DNA of 64,000 bases from Onthophagus taurus (Eukaryota > Arthropoda > Insecta > Coleoptera > Scarabaeidae), in NCBI RefSeq assembly GCF_036711975.1, contig NC_091967.1:7750001-7814000 (forward strand), read 5' to 3'. Position 1 is the stretch's first letter. Each line of letters begins with the position of its first letter. The notes below the pieces were generated by a model. That model was given only the letters and a program-made list of their open reading frames with translations. It did not search any database and was not told the DNA's origin. The position numbers and the translations under genes were made by a program. Positions 39,801-48,190 of this stretch are shown here, piece by piece.

Positions 39801-42800
39801 TTGCCCCTTGGAGAAACTGCATGACATTTTAGATAAGAAAGAATTTTGTTTCTTCAAATATGAATTACTTAATATTATTACTTACCACTTGGGGTTATTT
39901 GATGGTGAAGTGATTGAATTCTGCATGGAGATCGCACAAAATCGATAAATTCTTGAAATATCCTCGATAAGTAACACTTTCGCGGACAGAACTGCGTATG
40001 CAATCAATTGGTCCGTTTACGGGCGTACTATCGAAGTCATAGTGTCCGCGAAAGTGTTAAATATGTCAAATTCTATGTGTCAAAACGGCGTTGCCTAGGT
40101 AACAAAAAAAAATTTACAGTTTTTAGTTGCTTTAATTTTCTAGAGATGGCATACATCCCGGGAACAGGTGTACAACTCTACTGCCCGTTCTTAACGAATG
40201 TTTTTAGTTATAGGTTTAGTGTTAGTTCTACTTTTAGTTCAATAAAAATGTACAATAATCTAGCACTGAATAACTAGAACTAACACTAGACCTAGAACTA
40301 GAAACATTCGAAACATAAACTTAACTTGCTTCTTGGAGAAACTTCATGACATTTTAGATAAAAAGAAATCTTTTTTTCTTCAAATATAAATTACTTAATA
40401 TTATTACTTACCACTTGGGGTTATGTAATTGATGGTAAGGTGATTAAATTCTGCATGCAACCCGCACAAAATCGAAAAAATCTTGAAACAACCTCGATAA
40501 GTAAACATGTCAAATTCGTTGTATCAAAACTGCGGGTAACAAAAAGGGAATTTAATGAAAACATGAAATTCCCTAAACAGATCGAAAAAGGGCGCTAAAT
40601 TTAAACATGACCTATGCGAAGTTAGCCCCCAATTTTTCTAGCCCCCAATTAGATAGGATTTTACATGTATAGTATTTTGATTATAACAAGAGAACCAGTC
40701 AACCGATACAACGATACAAAAAAAAGAGACTCCCCCATAAAAAAGTTTGAATTAGATTATACTATACTCTGTTTTTAAACCAGGAGGAGTAAACGCGAAA
40801 GTCAGATTTACACTAGGAAAAATCACCAGAAAATATCACTAGATATTTTGGCGGTAAATTTAAATTAATAATTATTATTATTTATTTATTTACTTATTAT
40901 TGTATTTATTTTCGTTTGTTATCGTCAACATTAAACATACAAATTAACATTGAAGTTATGAGTGTATTTATTTCAAAATATAATAAAGAAGGGTTTAAGA
41001 ACACAAAATTTACAATAATGACACGAAACTGTCGAATTGTCAATAACCTAACCTTCAAATTCAAAATCAAAATTCAAAATTGCCTGTGTGTGAACCTTCC
41101 TCGCATTCAACCAATCACGTGCAAGGTCAATCTGGTGACAAATTTAAAATACTCCTCCTGGTTTAAAAACAGAGTATAATTACCAAAGAAAACTTCAAGG
41201 TATAATTAATGTTTGTAAACAAAACTAACCTTACCTAACATTCCTTCACGCTATAATTGACATTACAAAAGAAAACTTCACGCTATAATTGCCATTACTA
41301 ATTGCCAAAGAAAACTTCATGGTATAATTAATGTTTGTAAACAAAACTAACCTTACCTCACATTCCTTCACGCTATAATTGACATTACAAAAGAAAACTT
41401 CACGCTATAATTGCCATTACAAATTGCCAAAGAATACTTCATGGTATAATTAATGTTTGTAAACAAAACTAACCTTACCGAACATTCCTTCACGCTATAA
41501 TTGACATTACAAAAGAAAACTTCACGCTATAATTGCCATTACTAATTGCCAAAGAATACTTCATGGTATAATTAATGTTTGTAAACAAAACTAACCTTAC
41601 ATAACATTCAGCGTCTGAAGACACAGGGCTAAACCCGAAACTTAAAAATATACAACTTAGCGCTGAATAACAATTAAAACTAGAACTAACACTTGCACTA
41701 GAACTATACTCTGTTTTTAAACCAGGAGGAGTAAACGCGAAAGTCAGATTTATACTGGAAAAAATCACCAGAAAATATCACTAGATATTTTGGCGGGAAA
41801 TTTAAATTAATAATTATTATTTATTTATTTACTTATTATTGTATTTATTTTCGTTTGTTATCGTCAACACTATACATACAAATTAACATTGAAGTTATGA
41901 GTGTATTTATTTCAATATATAATAAAAAAGGGTTTAAGAACACAAAATATACAATAATGACACGAAACTGTCGAATTATCAATTACCTAACCTTCAAATT
42001 CAAAATTGCCTATGTGTGAACCTTCCTCGCATTCAACCAATCACGTGCAAGGTCAATTTGGTGACAAATTTAAAATACTCCTCCTGGTTTAAAAACAGAG
42101 TATAGTATTATTTAAAGTGGTTTACACTCAATTTTAAAATTTCATGTTTTGACAATGTTGATAATTAAAACTTTATAATTTTTCAAGCACAAAATGCAAA
42201 AATTTATTGAATGGTACCGTTTTTCAAGCACAAATCCAATGAGTAGCGTTCAAACGGTTTTTATCTGGCAACATTACACCGTTCAAATCGCGAATTATCC
42301 CGATATGTTTTGGTAAATTAATAAAATTGAAAACGACTCACCGAATGGATGTTGTTTCCTTTGGATTTTATTTCGAAGCTCAGCTGGAAAGAAAAGATAA
42401 TTAATTTATTGTAACAAAAAAAATGAATTAATACGATACCTTTTAACATCCATAAAATAGCAATCCGATGATCTCAACTATATCACATCACTAATATCAC
42501 CTAACACTTAGCATTATTATTATTATTATTAAATATAGCACGTATTTATCACGTATTTATCGTATATCGTATTTATAATAAGTTTTATTTTTCTAAACTA
42601 CTTCATCACCCTTAAACGCCCGCATATCAACTAAAATGCGTTATTAGCGAATCAACTTCCAAACATCCCCTCCTTAATTTATTGTGGGAAGAAGGAATAC
42701 TGGAGGTGAATAAACAAAAAATGTAAAGACGACGGGCCGAAGCGGTTTTAAATCGTTTTTTGGTTTTAAAACTCAACCTTTCAATAAAAAAATTACTCGT

Positions 42801-45800
42801 TTTCTCGAAATATTTCAAATAAAACTTACGTCATTTTACTAAAATAAAACGCACTAATCGAATTTCAATGTTTAACACCTGCAAAAGAAAGTCTATTCCC
42901 CAATATAAAAAAAATAATTTAAACTAACTACCTTTGATCGAGATGTTGCATTTCCACTTTCGTATTAGTCAAAGATTAAGCTTTCGAATGAGACATTGTT
43001 TATCGAAATCGATTGACTGGTTCTCTTATTATAATCAAAATACTATATGTACATGTAAAATCCTATCTAATTGGGGGGTAACTTCGCATAGGTTTAAACA
43101 TAAACGAAATTGACAGTTTTCTTAGTTGCAATAATTTCGAAGAGAGATGAAAATGCGTTGTTTTAAACCAAATTTAAAAAGAATGACTTTTGAAGAATAA
43201 ATTTAAATGCATGAAGAATGTTTTTTATTAAATAATTTATTTCCACATTTATATATAAACGTTTTTTTAATTTTAGATTTGCCGTTTTTGCACTTGGTTC
43301 AAGTGCTTACCCGAATTTTTGTGCTTTCGGCCAATACGTTGATAATTTATTATTGGAATTGGGTGGCGAAAGATTATTAAAAATGGCTTGCGGCGATGAA
43401 ATGTGCGGACAAGAGCAGGCGTTTCGAAAATGGGCCCCCGACGTTTTTAGAGTAAATAAAAAACACTCACAATCAATCGATTCTTAACTTTAAATTAATT
43501 TTTAAAGGTTGCTTGCGAAACTTTTTGTTTGGACGACGACGACGCGTTATTAGAAGCCACGATTACGTTACAAAGCGAAAATTTAAGCTCATCAACCGTT
43601 CGTTTCGTTGAATCGAAACCGAAAGATCTCGTTTCATCACTTTCAAAATGTTATAACAAACAGGTAAATTGATATTGCGGTTTGTATTAAAATTTTTGCA
43701 TTTAAGAATAAAAGTTATTCGGTGAATGTAAAAAAAAGGGCGCAGATGTTCTATGTATAATTTATCTTGGGATTCTTTTTTCTTTTCCCTTTTTTTATTT
43801 CTAAGGGAAAAGAAAACAAAAAGGAGCATAATCTTCGACAGAAAAGAACGATATTTCTTTAAAAGTTTCAATAAACGTCTCCTTTATCGAAACGTTTATC
43901 CTTTAACCTTGAATTCAAAGCTCCTCATACGTTCTTATTTATTCTATTCTATTTTATTTTATTTTATTAAGGTGTATTCAACAAAATTACTTAATCGTAC
44001 CAATTTGCACGGTGAAAAATCGACGAGAGCAACGCTTGCACTTGAATTCGAATGCAATTTGGCGTACAATCCTGGCGATCACGTGGGAGTTTATCCAAAA
44101 AACCGATCGGAAATAGTTGAGAAAATATTGAAACGTCTGAAAGGTGTTAACGATCCCGATGCGTCCGTGGAACTTCAAATTTTAAAGGAAACTCATACAT
44201 CAAATGGTATTAAAACTAATATACCGGGAATTTCGTATAACTCGCAATATATGAATGCTATAACCATAGTTACGAAACTACTATACACTTGTACTGTCCC
44301 ACATAAAATGAAACATAGCTTAATAGTTGGCATTGCGGTAGTTTTGCAAAGGAAACGTTTTGCTTAAAAAAAGTGACGTCCTTATGATAACTCTGAGTTT
44401 CCGTCTTAAGAGATGCACAGCTAAACCCGAATGGTTCTGGTTCTAGGTCTAGCGTTAGTTCTAGTTTTAATTGTTATTTAGCGTTCAATACAACTAAACC
44501 CGAAGATTCTAGTTCTAGGTCTTGTGTTAGTTCTAGTGATAGTGCTAGTGCAAAACCGAGAACTAGAAACATTCAAGTAATGTCAAGTTATATTTACATG
44601 TTGTATTTTATGTGGGACAAAGTAAGTAGGTACGCCCTGGTTTCTATGGAAATATATTTTTGTATATTGCATCTTAAGTGAAATTCACTGTATATTGAAT
44701 GGCACCTAACAAAGAGTTAACCAAGGAAGGTAGAATCTAAACGGACTGATACATACCGGGAATAAGTTCATAGCTCGACGGCCCGTTCGTGACGTCACTT
44801 ATGGGTGGGCAACTATTATTTCACACCTCGAATTAGCAAATTCTTAACCCTCAATTTGACCAACCGGACACCTATTTCGCTAGAAGGATGTAGAAGTCCT
44901 TTTAGATCCTACCATTCTTGGACTTATCAAAATTTCAGTTACATTTTCATTTTTTAGGGGTTATGAAACAATGGTGCCAACATGAAAAAATCCCAACGTG
45001 TTCAACCAGAGAACTTTTTACACGTTATTTAGATATTACAACACCTCCATCCCCCAATTTACTTCAGCAATTCGCCGTTATTGCCAGTGATAAAGAAGAT
45101 CAAAAAAGACTTAATATTTTAGCAAGTGTAAGCTATTATTTAAAAAAAAATATATTTATTTTTTGTTATCATTTTTTATTTTTTAGGATTCAGCTGCTTA
45201 TGAAGATTGGAGACATTGGCGTTTTCCAAATCTATTAGAAGTTTTCGAGGAGTTCCCATCGGTGAACCCTTACGCGCCACTTTTAGTGGCACAATTAAGT
45301 TTATTACAACCGAGATTTTATTCGATATCTTCAAGCAGAGCTGTACACCAAAATCAAATTCATTTAACAGTGGCTGTGGTTTCATACAGAACTCAAGGTT
45401 AACTTTTTTTATATTTTTAATTAACTTTAATCTCGTTTCTATTATTATTATTTAGATGGCGAAGGACCTGTGCATTATGGGGTTTGTTCAAATTACCTTC
45501 AAGATGTCCCCGTAGGCGAAAATGTTTGTTTATTTGTTAGAAGGTATTTTTTTTACTCAATAATATTTGCTTTTTAATTAATATTATTTTGATAGCGCAC
45601 CAAACTTTTATTTACCAACTGATTCAAGTCGACCTATCATTTTGGTTGGACCAGGCACAGGAATAGCCCCATTTAGGGCATTTTGGCAACAACGATTTGC
45701 TTTGGCAAACAATTCAAAACAAAAATTAGGAAAATGTTGGTTATTCTTCGGGTGTAGACAACGCGAATTGGATTTGTACAAGGAAGAAAAGAAGCGGATG

Positions 45801-46265
45801 GTTGAAAAGGGGGTTATTGACAGATTATTTTTAGCTTTATCCAGGGAACCGGGAATAACTAAAGTAAAAAACATAATTTTTTTAAACCTTTATTTTTATT
45901 TATTTCATTGTAGACTTACGTTCAAAATTTGGCAATGCAAGAAGGTTCTGAACTGTACAAGTTGTTGGTTTTAGAAAGGGGGCATTTTTACGTTTGCGGC
46001 GATTGCACCATGGCGGAACATGTTTATCAAACTTTAAGGATTATCATTCAAAAATATGGAAACATGTCTGCCAGAGAAAGTGAAAGTTATATGTTAACTA
46101 TGAGGGTAAGATTAATTATAACTAATGATAAACAACATTAATAAAAACTTTTTTTAGGATGAAAATCGTTATCATGAAGATATCTTTGGCATAACATTAA
46201 GAACGGCTGAAGTTCATAATCGATCGAGAGAATCAGCAAGGATTCGAATGGCTTCAGAACCATAA
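12863..46265 (+). CDS. Nos: Nitric oxide synthase (insect calcium/calmodulin-type)
   Basis: Twenty coding exons give 1153 residues with exon 1A: 12863-13012, 25326-25456, 28640-28802, 32887-32978, 35520-35801, 36042-36216, 36754-37050, 38195-38292, 38564-38813, 39075-39145, 39567-39716, 43277-43451, 43508-43663, 43972-44206, 44958-45127, 45187-45397, 45456-45543, 45596-45863, 45914-46105, 46158-46265. It makes NO and citrulline from arginine, O2 and NADPH. Oxygenase: zinc CNNHVC (54-59), heme Cys138 (RCIGRIQW), arginine-binding Glu315 (GWYMSTEIG). A basic calmodulin helix lies near 452-480, then FMN (ATETGKSEG, 487-495), an autoinhibitory insert about 571-620, FAD (RFYSISSS, 908) and NADPH ([12 protein letters not shown], 983). 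All phases agree. Two further first exons exist at 20.4 and 20.8 kb. Introns are up to 12 kb and full of transposons, unlike the neighbours. Confidence 0.97.
14053..14420. mobile_element. MITE with pogo-like end and palindromic cassette (truncated)
   Basis: Begins TACAGTAAAACCTTGATATA, the same end as the complete copy at 26515-26814. It carries the repeated CTAGTTCTAG/TTTAGCCGT cassette in opposite orientations. The matching right end is missing; it runs into a LINE fragment. An almost perfect 46-bp inverted repeat (14256-14301 with 14347-14392) lies inside. Confidence 0.7.
14420..14616 (-). repeat. LINE RNase H-domain fragment
   Basis: On the minus strand, [17 protein letters not shown] followed by [16 protein letters not shown] matches the RNase H region of insect non-LTR retrotransposons (usual core IFSAEAxAIxxAI). 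Only this piece is present, inside NOS intron 1. Confidence 0.65.
14640..20290. other. NOS intron 1, 5' half; no gene seen
   Basis: No conserved exon recognised. Contents are AT-rich DNA, two related blocks at about 15948-16005 and 16144-16195 (both with TTGACATTTAAGTTGAC), and a degenerate tandem repeat at 17040-17400. Confidence 0.5.
17040..17400. repeat. Degenerate short tandem repeat
   Basis: Variants of TAAATAGTGCTTGCA, each usually followed by AAACGCTAG or GAAGACTAG, recur roughly every 25-60 bp across this stretch, with ACTACTAATAGA inserts. Confidence 0.6.
20294..20330 (+). promoter_or_regulatory. TATA box and initiator, NOS promoter B
   Basis: TATAAAATCC at 20294-20303 is followed by initiator TCAGTC with its A at 20327, the classic arthropod spacing. 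It lies 85 bp upstream of the exon 1B start codon. Confidence 0.75.
20412..20507 (+). CDS. Nos: NOS alternative first coding exon 1B
   Basis: Encodes 32 residues starting [14 protein letters not shown] and containing [12 protein letters not shown]. It ends in phase 0 at donor GTAAGA, so it splices to exon 2 (25326, ETPCNNHVC) exactly as exon 1A does. The KPxxLxN...FDSL pattern matches exon 1A (KPIRLKN...FDSL) and the conserved NOS leader (LKN...YDTL in other animals). It has its own TATA plus initiator. It lacks the 26-residue extension that precedes KPIRLKN in 1A. Confidence 0.8.
20649..20685 (+). promoter_or_regulatory. TATA-like box and initiator, NOS promoter C
   Basis: CATAAAATCCTCGGAA aligns with TATAAAATCCTTGGAA of promoter B. 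The initiator TCAGTT has its A at 20682, 31 bp from the aligned T, the same spacing as in B. Confidence 0.65.
20775..20882 (+). CDS. Nos: NOS alternative first coding exon 1C
   Basis: Encodes 36 residues starting [18 protein letters not shown] and containing [16 protein letters not shown], ending in phase 0 at donor GTGAGA. It is a tandem duplicate of exon 1B, 363 bp downstream: [10 protein letters not shown] in 1[11 protein letters not shown] in 1C. An upstream ATG at 20770 opens a two-codon ORF (ATG AAA TGA) whose stop overlaps this start codon by two bases, which should lower or condition translation of this isoform. Confidence 0.75.
20883..25325. other. NOS intron before exon 2; no gene seen
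   Basis: AT-rich intron with a tandem duplication at 24925-25295. No exon or domain recognised between exon 1C and exon 2. Confidence 0.5.
24925..25295. repeat. Tandem duplication, about 180-bp unit
   Basis: Two adjacent diverged copies share AACCCAAGTT..TAGTTC, ATTTCAATAAT, AAGATTT..TAT and GCGACATCTCTTG followed by ATTAATAAATA. It ends about 30 bp before exon 2. Confidence 0.7.
26515..26814. mobile_element. Complete pogo/Tc1-like MITE (300 bp)
   Basis: Ends are TAGTAAAACCT on the left and, reverse-complemented, CAGTAAAAACCTCAATATAA on the right, flanked by TA on both sides (26513-26514 and 26815-26816). The interior holds two CTAGTTCTAG/TTTAGCCGT cassettes. The right arm contains a small ATATAACGGAC/GTCCGTTATAT hairpin. 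Confidence 0.8.
27765..27850. repeat. Solo palindromic cassette
   Basis: TTAGCCGTGCGTCTTCAGACG, then AACCCGAAACTTTCTAG, TTCTAGGTCTAGTGTTAG. Same cassette as inside the MITEs, without recognisable MITE ends. Confidence 0.6.
28156..28365 (-). CDS. Possible small antisense ORF in NOS intron 2
   Basis: A 69-residue ORF ([15 protein letters not shown] at the start, [11 protein letters not shown] at the end) is antisense to NOS. Upstream on the same strand a second short ORF begins [16 protein letters not shown] (near 28422), overlapping in another frame. No domain recognised and no promoter assigned. It could be a chance ORF or part of a tiny nested gene. Confidence 0.22.
   Translation of the reverse strand: MQRHKNIADLLKKKKCGETGEETFFNDHLEMKNFDLRILKMNNSASGENEIGRVVNPLNYGIMDFFGLD
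28823..29450. mobile_element. Tc1/mariner-type MITE, copy 1
   Basis: Begins near ACCGGAAATTTCATATAA and ends GTGAAATTCACTG followed by TATA. Its ends are imperfect inverted repeats about 100 bp long that share GAATTTC, GCAATATA and TGTCCCACATAAAA-like blocks. The interior is an expanded array of CTAGTTCTAG/TTTAGCCGT cassettes. It starts 21 bp downstream of NOS exon 3. Paralogous to 44224-44690. Confidence 0.8.
29460..32886. other. NOS intron 3 remainder
   Basis: No exon recognised apart from a LINE tail at 31552-31757. A less AT-rich stretch at 29600-30830 contains open frames on both strands but no motif I can identify. Confidence 0.4.
31552..31757 (-). repeat. LINE ORF2 C-terminal fragment
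   Basis: Minus-strand frame reads [19 protein letters not shown], then W, then ADWND-like [11 protein letters not shown] before a stop at 31552. This is the RWxGHxxRMxxxRIPxK...DWND tail common to insect LINE ORF2 proteins. An isolated fragment inside NOS intron 3. Confidence 0.75.
32979..35519. other. NOS intron 4, no gene seen
   Basis: AT-rich. The only structure noted is a direct repeat of about 90 bp at 34190-34425. Confidence 0.5.
34190..34425. repeat. Direct repeat pair, about 90 bp
   Basis: Two copies of CATTTGACAGTTT..TAACCTAAC, TTTTTATTTTTTAAC, then CGTGTTTGGTATCAAATTAA and GCATTTTTGATTCTT, offset about 136 bp. Confidence 0.75.
36222..36420. mobile_element. Pogo-like MITE remnant at the exon 6 donor
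   Basis: TACAGTAAATTCTAGATATA begins 5 bp after the exon 6 boundary (36216), immediately after GTAAG. ATAACGGA and TCCGTTAT form an internal hairpin. A cassette copy follows (36330-36400: GCACGGCTAAA, TTTCTAG). No right end is visible. Confidence 0.65.
37051..38194. other. NOS intron 7, no gene seen
   Basis: AT-rich, with an AGCGCCATCT-type word at 37206-37215. No exon or repeat family recognised. Confidence 0.5.
39785..40505. repeat. Direct duplication in NOS intron 11
   Basis: Block 39785-40110 and block 40310-40540 share TAACTTGC..CTTGGAGAAACT, CATGACATTTTAGATAA, TTAATATTATTACTTACC and ACTTGGGGTTAT, then CCTCGATAAGTAA. The first copy is interrupted by the 84-bp MITE; the second preserves its empty site. 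Confidence 0.85.
39974..40057. mobile_element. 84-bp MITE with 15-bp perfect TIRs
   Basis: ACACTTTCGCGGACA at the left and TGTCCGCGAAAGTGT at the right, flanked by TA on each side. The paralogous block near 40501 reads GATAAGTAAACATGTC, while the filled site reads GATAAGTA..TAAATATGTC. The empty site therefore confirms both borders and the TA duplication. Confidence 0.92.
40763..41178. mobile_element. MITE with 29-bp perfect TIRs, copy 1
   Basis: Left TIR starts TATACTCTGTTTTTAAACC (40763-40791). The exact inverse ends at 41178. The interior is AT-rich and noncoding; a short open frame inside is chance. Confidence 0.88.
41179..41610. repeat. 122-bp tandem repeat (about 3.5 units)
   Basis: TATAATTAATGTTTGTAAAC recurs at 41201, 41323, 41445 and 41567, an exact 122-bp period. 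Each unit also has two copies of CTTCACGCTATAATTG separated by about 34 bp. Confidence 0.92.
41705..42104. mobile_element. MITE with 29-bp perfect TIRs, copy 2
   Basis: Same family and orientation as 40763-41178, with the same 29-bp ends (TATACTCTG..CAGAGTATA) and a very similar interior. Confidence 0.88.
44224..44690. mobile_element. Tc1/mariner-type MITE, copy 2
   Basis: CCGGGAATTTCGTATAACTC at the left and GTGAAATTCACTG at the right, flanked by TATA (44220-44223 and 44691-44694). Long imperfect TIRs share GAATTTC, GCAATATA and TGTCCCACATAAAAT. It starts 17 bp downstream of NOS exon 14 and carries an internal cassette array shorter than copy 1. Confidence 0.82.
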
Positions 46266-46765
46266 CGATTATCAATCCCAATATAAGAAAATTTACAAAA
46301 ATCCTTTTTGTATAAAAGATAATGAAACATAATTCATGAAGTTTATCTTTAAATTCTTCAAAATCAGAACAAAAAATTTTTGAAATCTGATATTAAATTA
46401 TGATATTGTTATTATTATAATATATACCAATTACTCGAGATCTTAAAAACTCTATCAAAAAAATTCAACTATTTAAAATTAAATATTTAATTTTAAGTTA
46501 AGTACTTTATATGAACGTTACATATTTAATAATAATAAGAGATAAATAATGGAAAAATTAACATAAAAGTTTCTTCCGCTTTTTACTTCGTTAGAATCAA
46601 TAAAAAAATTAACAACAATTAAATGTTTTATTATTTTATTTAAAAAAATGTATAATTTAAAAAAAGAAAGAAACGTCATGTAAATGTCAAAATGACATTT
46701 TTGATCAGTTAAAACCTTTCCAACTATAGTTTTCAAATTCCTGTATAAAGAAAGTTCAACATTCA

Positions 46766-47851
46766 ATGAAAAGAATGGCTCAGGATCCGTCGGCGATGAG
46801 ATCCAGAAGAAGATGGGATACATCTTCGAATGTGGCTTATGGTGTACCGGAAGATACGCAACGGAGAAATCAAAGAGCAGTACCTAGTTATGTCGCCCAT
46901 ACTATGCCATCAGGTATTTTAAAAGATCGTAAGAGAATATAGTTAACATTTCTGCAAAGTCAAAGCAAATTTTTAATTGAGCAAAAAATTATTTGATGAT
47001 AAACTATGTTAAAAAAGAAATGATTTTTTAAAAGTTATATTTTCAATAAAAATCTATTTTGACGCTTTAAATGTCAAATTATAAACTTCAGAAGTGACAT
47101 TTAAATTATTACCAACCCAACAAAAAAATATTAAAAAATATTATCTTTTTAAAAAATTTTAATTTTAGGACCTCACTCTCGCTACCGTGATTATGTAAGT
47201 GTAAAACAAGATACACCACTTCCAAGAAGATCATCAATGCCACCCGGAGTTGCCACCGGTTACGTTCAACCTGTACCGGAAATACCCAACTCCGTGGATG
47301 ACCCAAGTACCCATGAAAATCTTCAACAAGCCGCGTATTTACCACAGAGATCAGCATCACCCGAGCCTGTTACTCAAAGATATCACAATCAATATCGAAC
47401 ATCCCCAACGCGTTATCCCCCTAGAGTCATGTTCGAACAAAATCCTCAAACCGGAAGAAACCATTACGAAACCGGTTATGGAGTTGATTATGAAAAAACG
47501 ATGAACGATCAAATTATAGATCCGATTCAAAGATCTATAATCAATGAAGCACAAGAAATGGTTGAACAATACGACGAGGAACAAGTAAATGAAATTACTC
47601 CGGAAGTTGAAACTTACACGGTAACTCCCGCTGATAGTCAATCGTCCGTTGAAAGTGGAGAACCAAGTGGTGGTGAAGTGGTTGCTTCATCAAATTTAAG
47701 TTCGTTAGAACGGGATTTAGCTAAACGGGAAAAAGAGGAACGAAGGCAATTGCACAAAGATTTAAAACGGTGGCAAAAACAACGAAGGAAGATATTTTTG
47801 AGGCAATCTGGAGAATACGTTACACAAGAAACTCAAAATTACGAACACTGA
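46766..47851 (+). CDS. Unrecognised disordered, basic-tailed protein
   Basis: Two exons (46766-46913 and 47169-47851) give 276 residues with matching phase. The N-terminus is rich in R, S and Q (MKRMAQDPSAMRSRRRWD), the middle in proline and tyrosine (PTRYPPRVMF). An acidic helix follows (NEAQEMVEQYDEEQ), then a charged C-terminal helix (LAKREKEERRQLHKDLKRW, QKQRRKIFLRQSGEY). No signal peptide, membrane segment or known domain. A second methionine four codons later is an alternative start. It lies 500 bp after NOS, is too well spliced to be chance, and converges on CHERP. Confidence 0.8.
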
Positions 47852-48190
47852 ATAACCTTTTTCGTTTTTTTATTAAAGCTAACTACTATAATTAATAGGA
47901 ATTTATTAGACGTTTCAAATACATTTATTTAACGTGAAAAACTTTAGTTTCATTATAATTTATTCACGTCGTATTAATATATTCATTTAAAACTTACTTG
48001 ATTACTTCCAAATTAACTTTTATTAATTAATAAACAAAATAAACATTATTTCCAAGATAATTAAATTCTCTTATTCGCATTATCATTTAAAAAATTAATT
48101 AATATTTACACATTATTATATCCACGCTCACAAAAAGAAAAAAATATCAATCCTTAATGTCACTTAATTAATATGTTGTTAATAACACAT

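Larger units (their letters stand above)
40611..43092. mobile_element. MULE-like long-TIR element with nested MITEs
   Basis: Left end CCTATGCGAAGTTAGCCCCC and right end (reverse complement) CCTATGCGAAGTTACCCCCC extend as inverted repeats for about 100 bp, including TTAGATAGGATTTTACATGT and AAGAGAACCAGTCAA. Flanks TTTAAACATGA (40600-40610) and TTTAAACATAA (43093-43103) are an 11-bp target duplication with one difference. Long TIRs plus a 9-11-bp duplication point to the Mutator superfamily, but no transposase is visible, so it is nonautonomous. The left TIR carries a local duplication of AGCCCCCAATT. Two MITE copies and a 122-bp satellite sit inside. It fills most of NOS intron 11. Confidence 0.82.

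Noticed and set aside
39974-40057. PIF/Harbinger-type MITE with a TAA duplication
   Set aside because: The paralogous empty site fits a TA duplication with 15-bp TIRs better than TAA.
40916-41179. 87-codon plus-strand ORF in NOS intron 11
   Set aside because: It lies within the 29-bp-TIR MITE, ends at its right TIR, has no motif and is broken in the second MITE copy.
43753-44367. 204-codon frame around NOS exon 14
   Set aside because: Only 43972-44206 is NOS coding; the rest is intron and MITE read through by chance.
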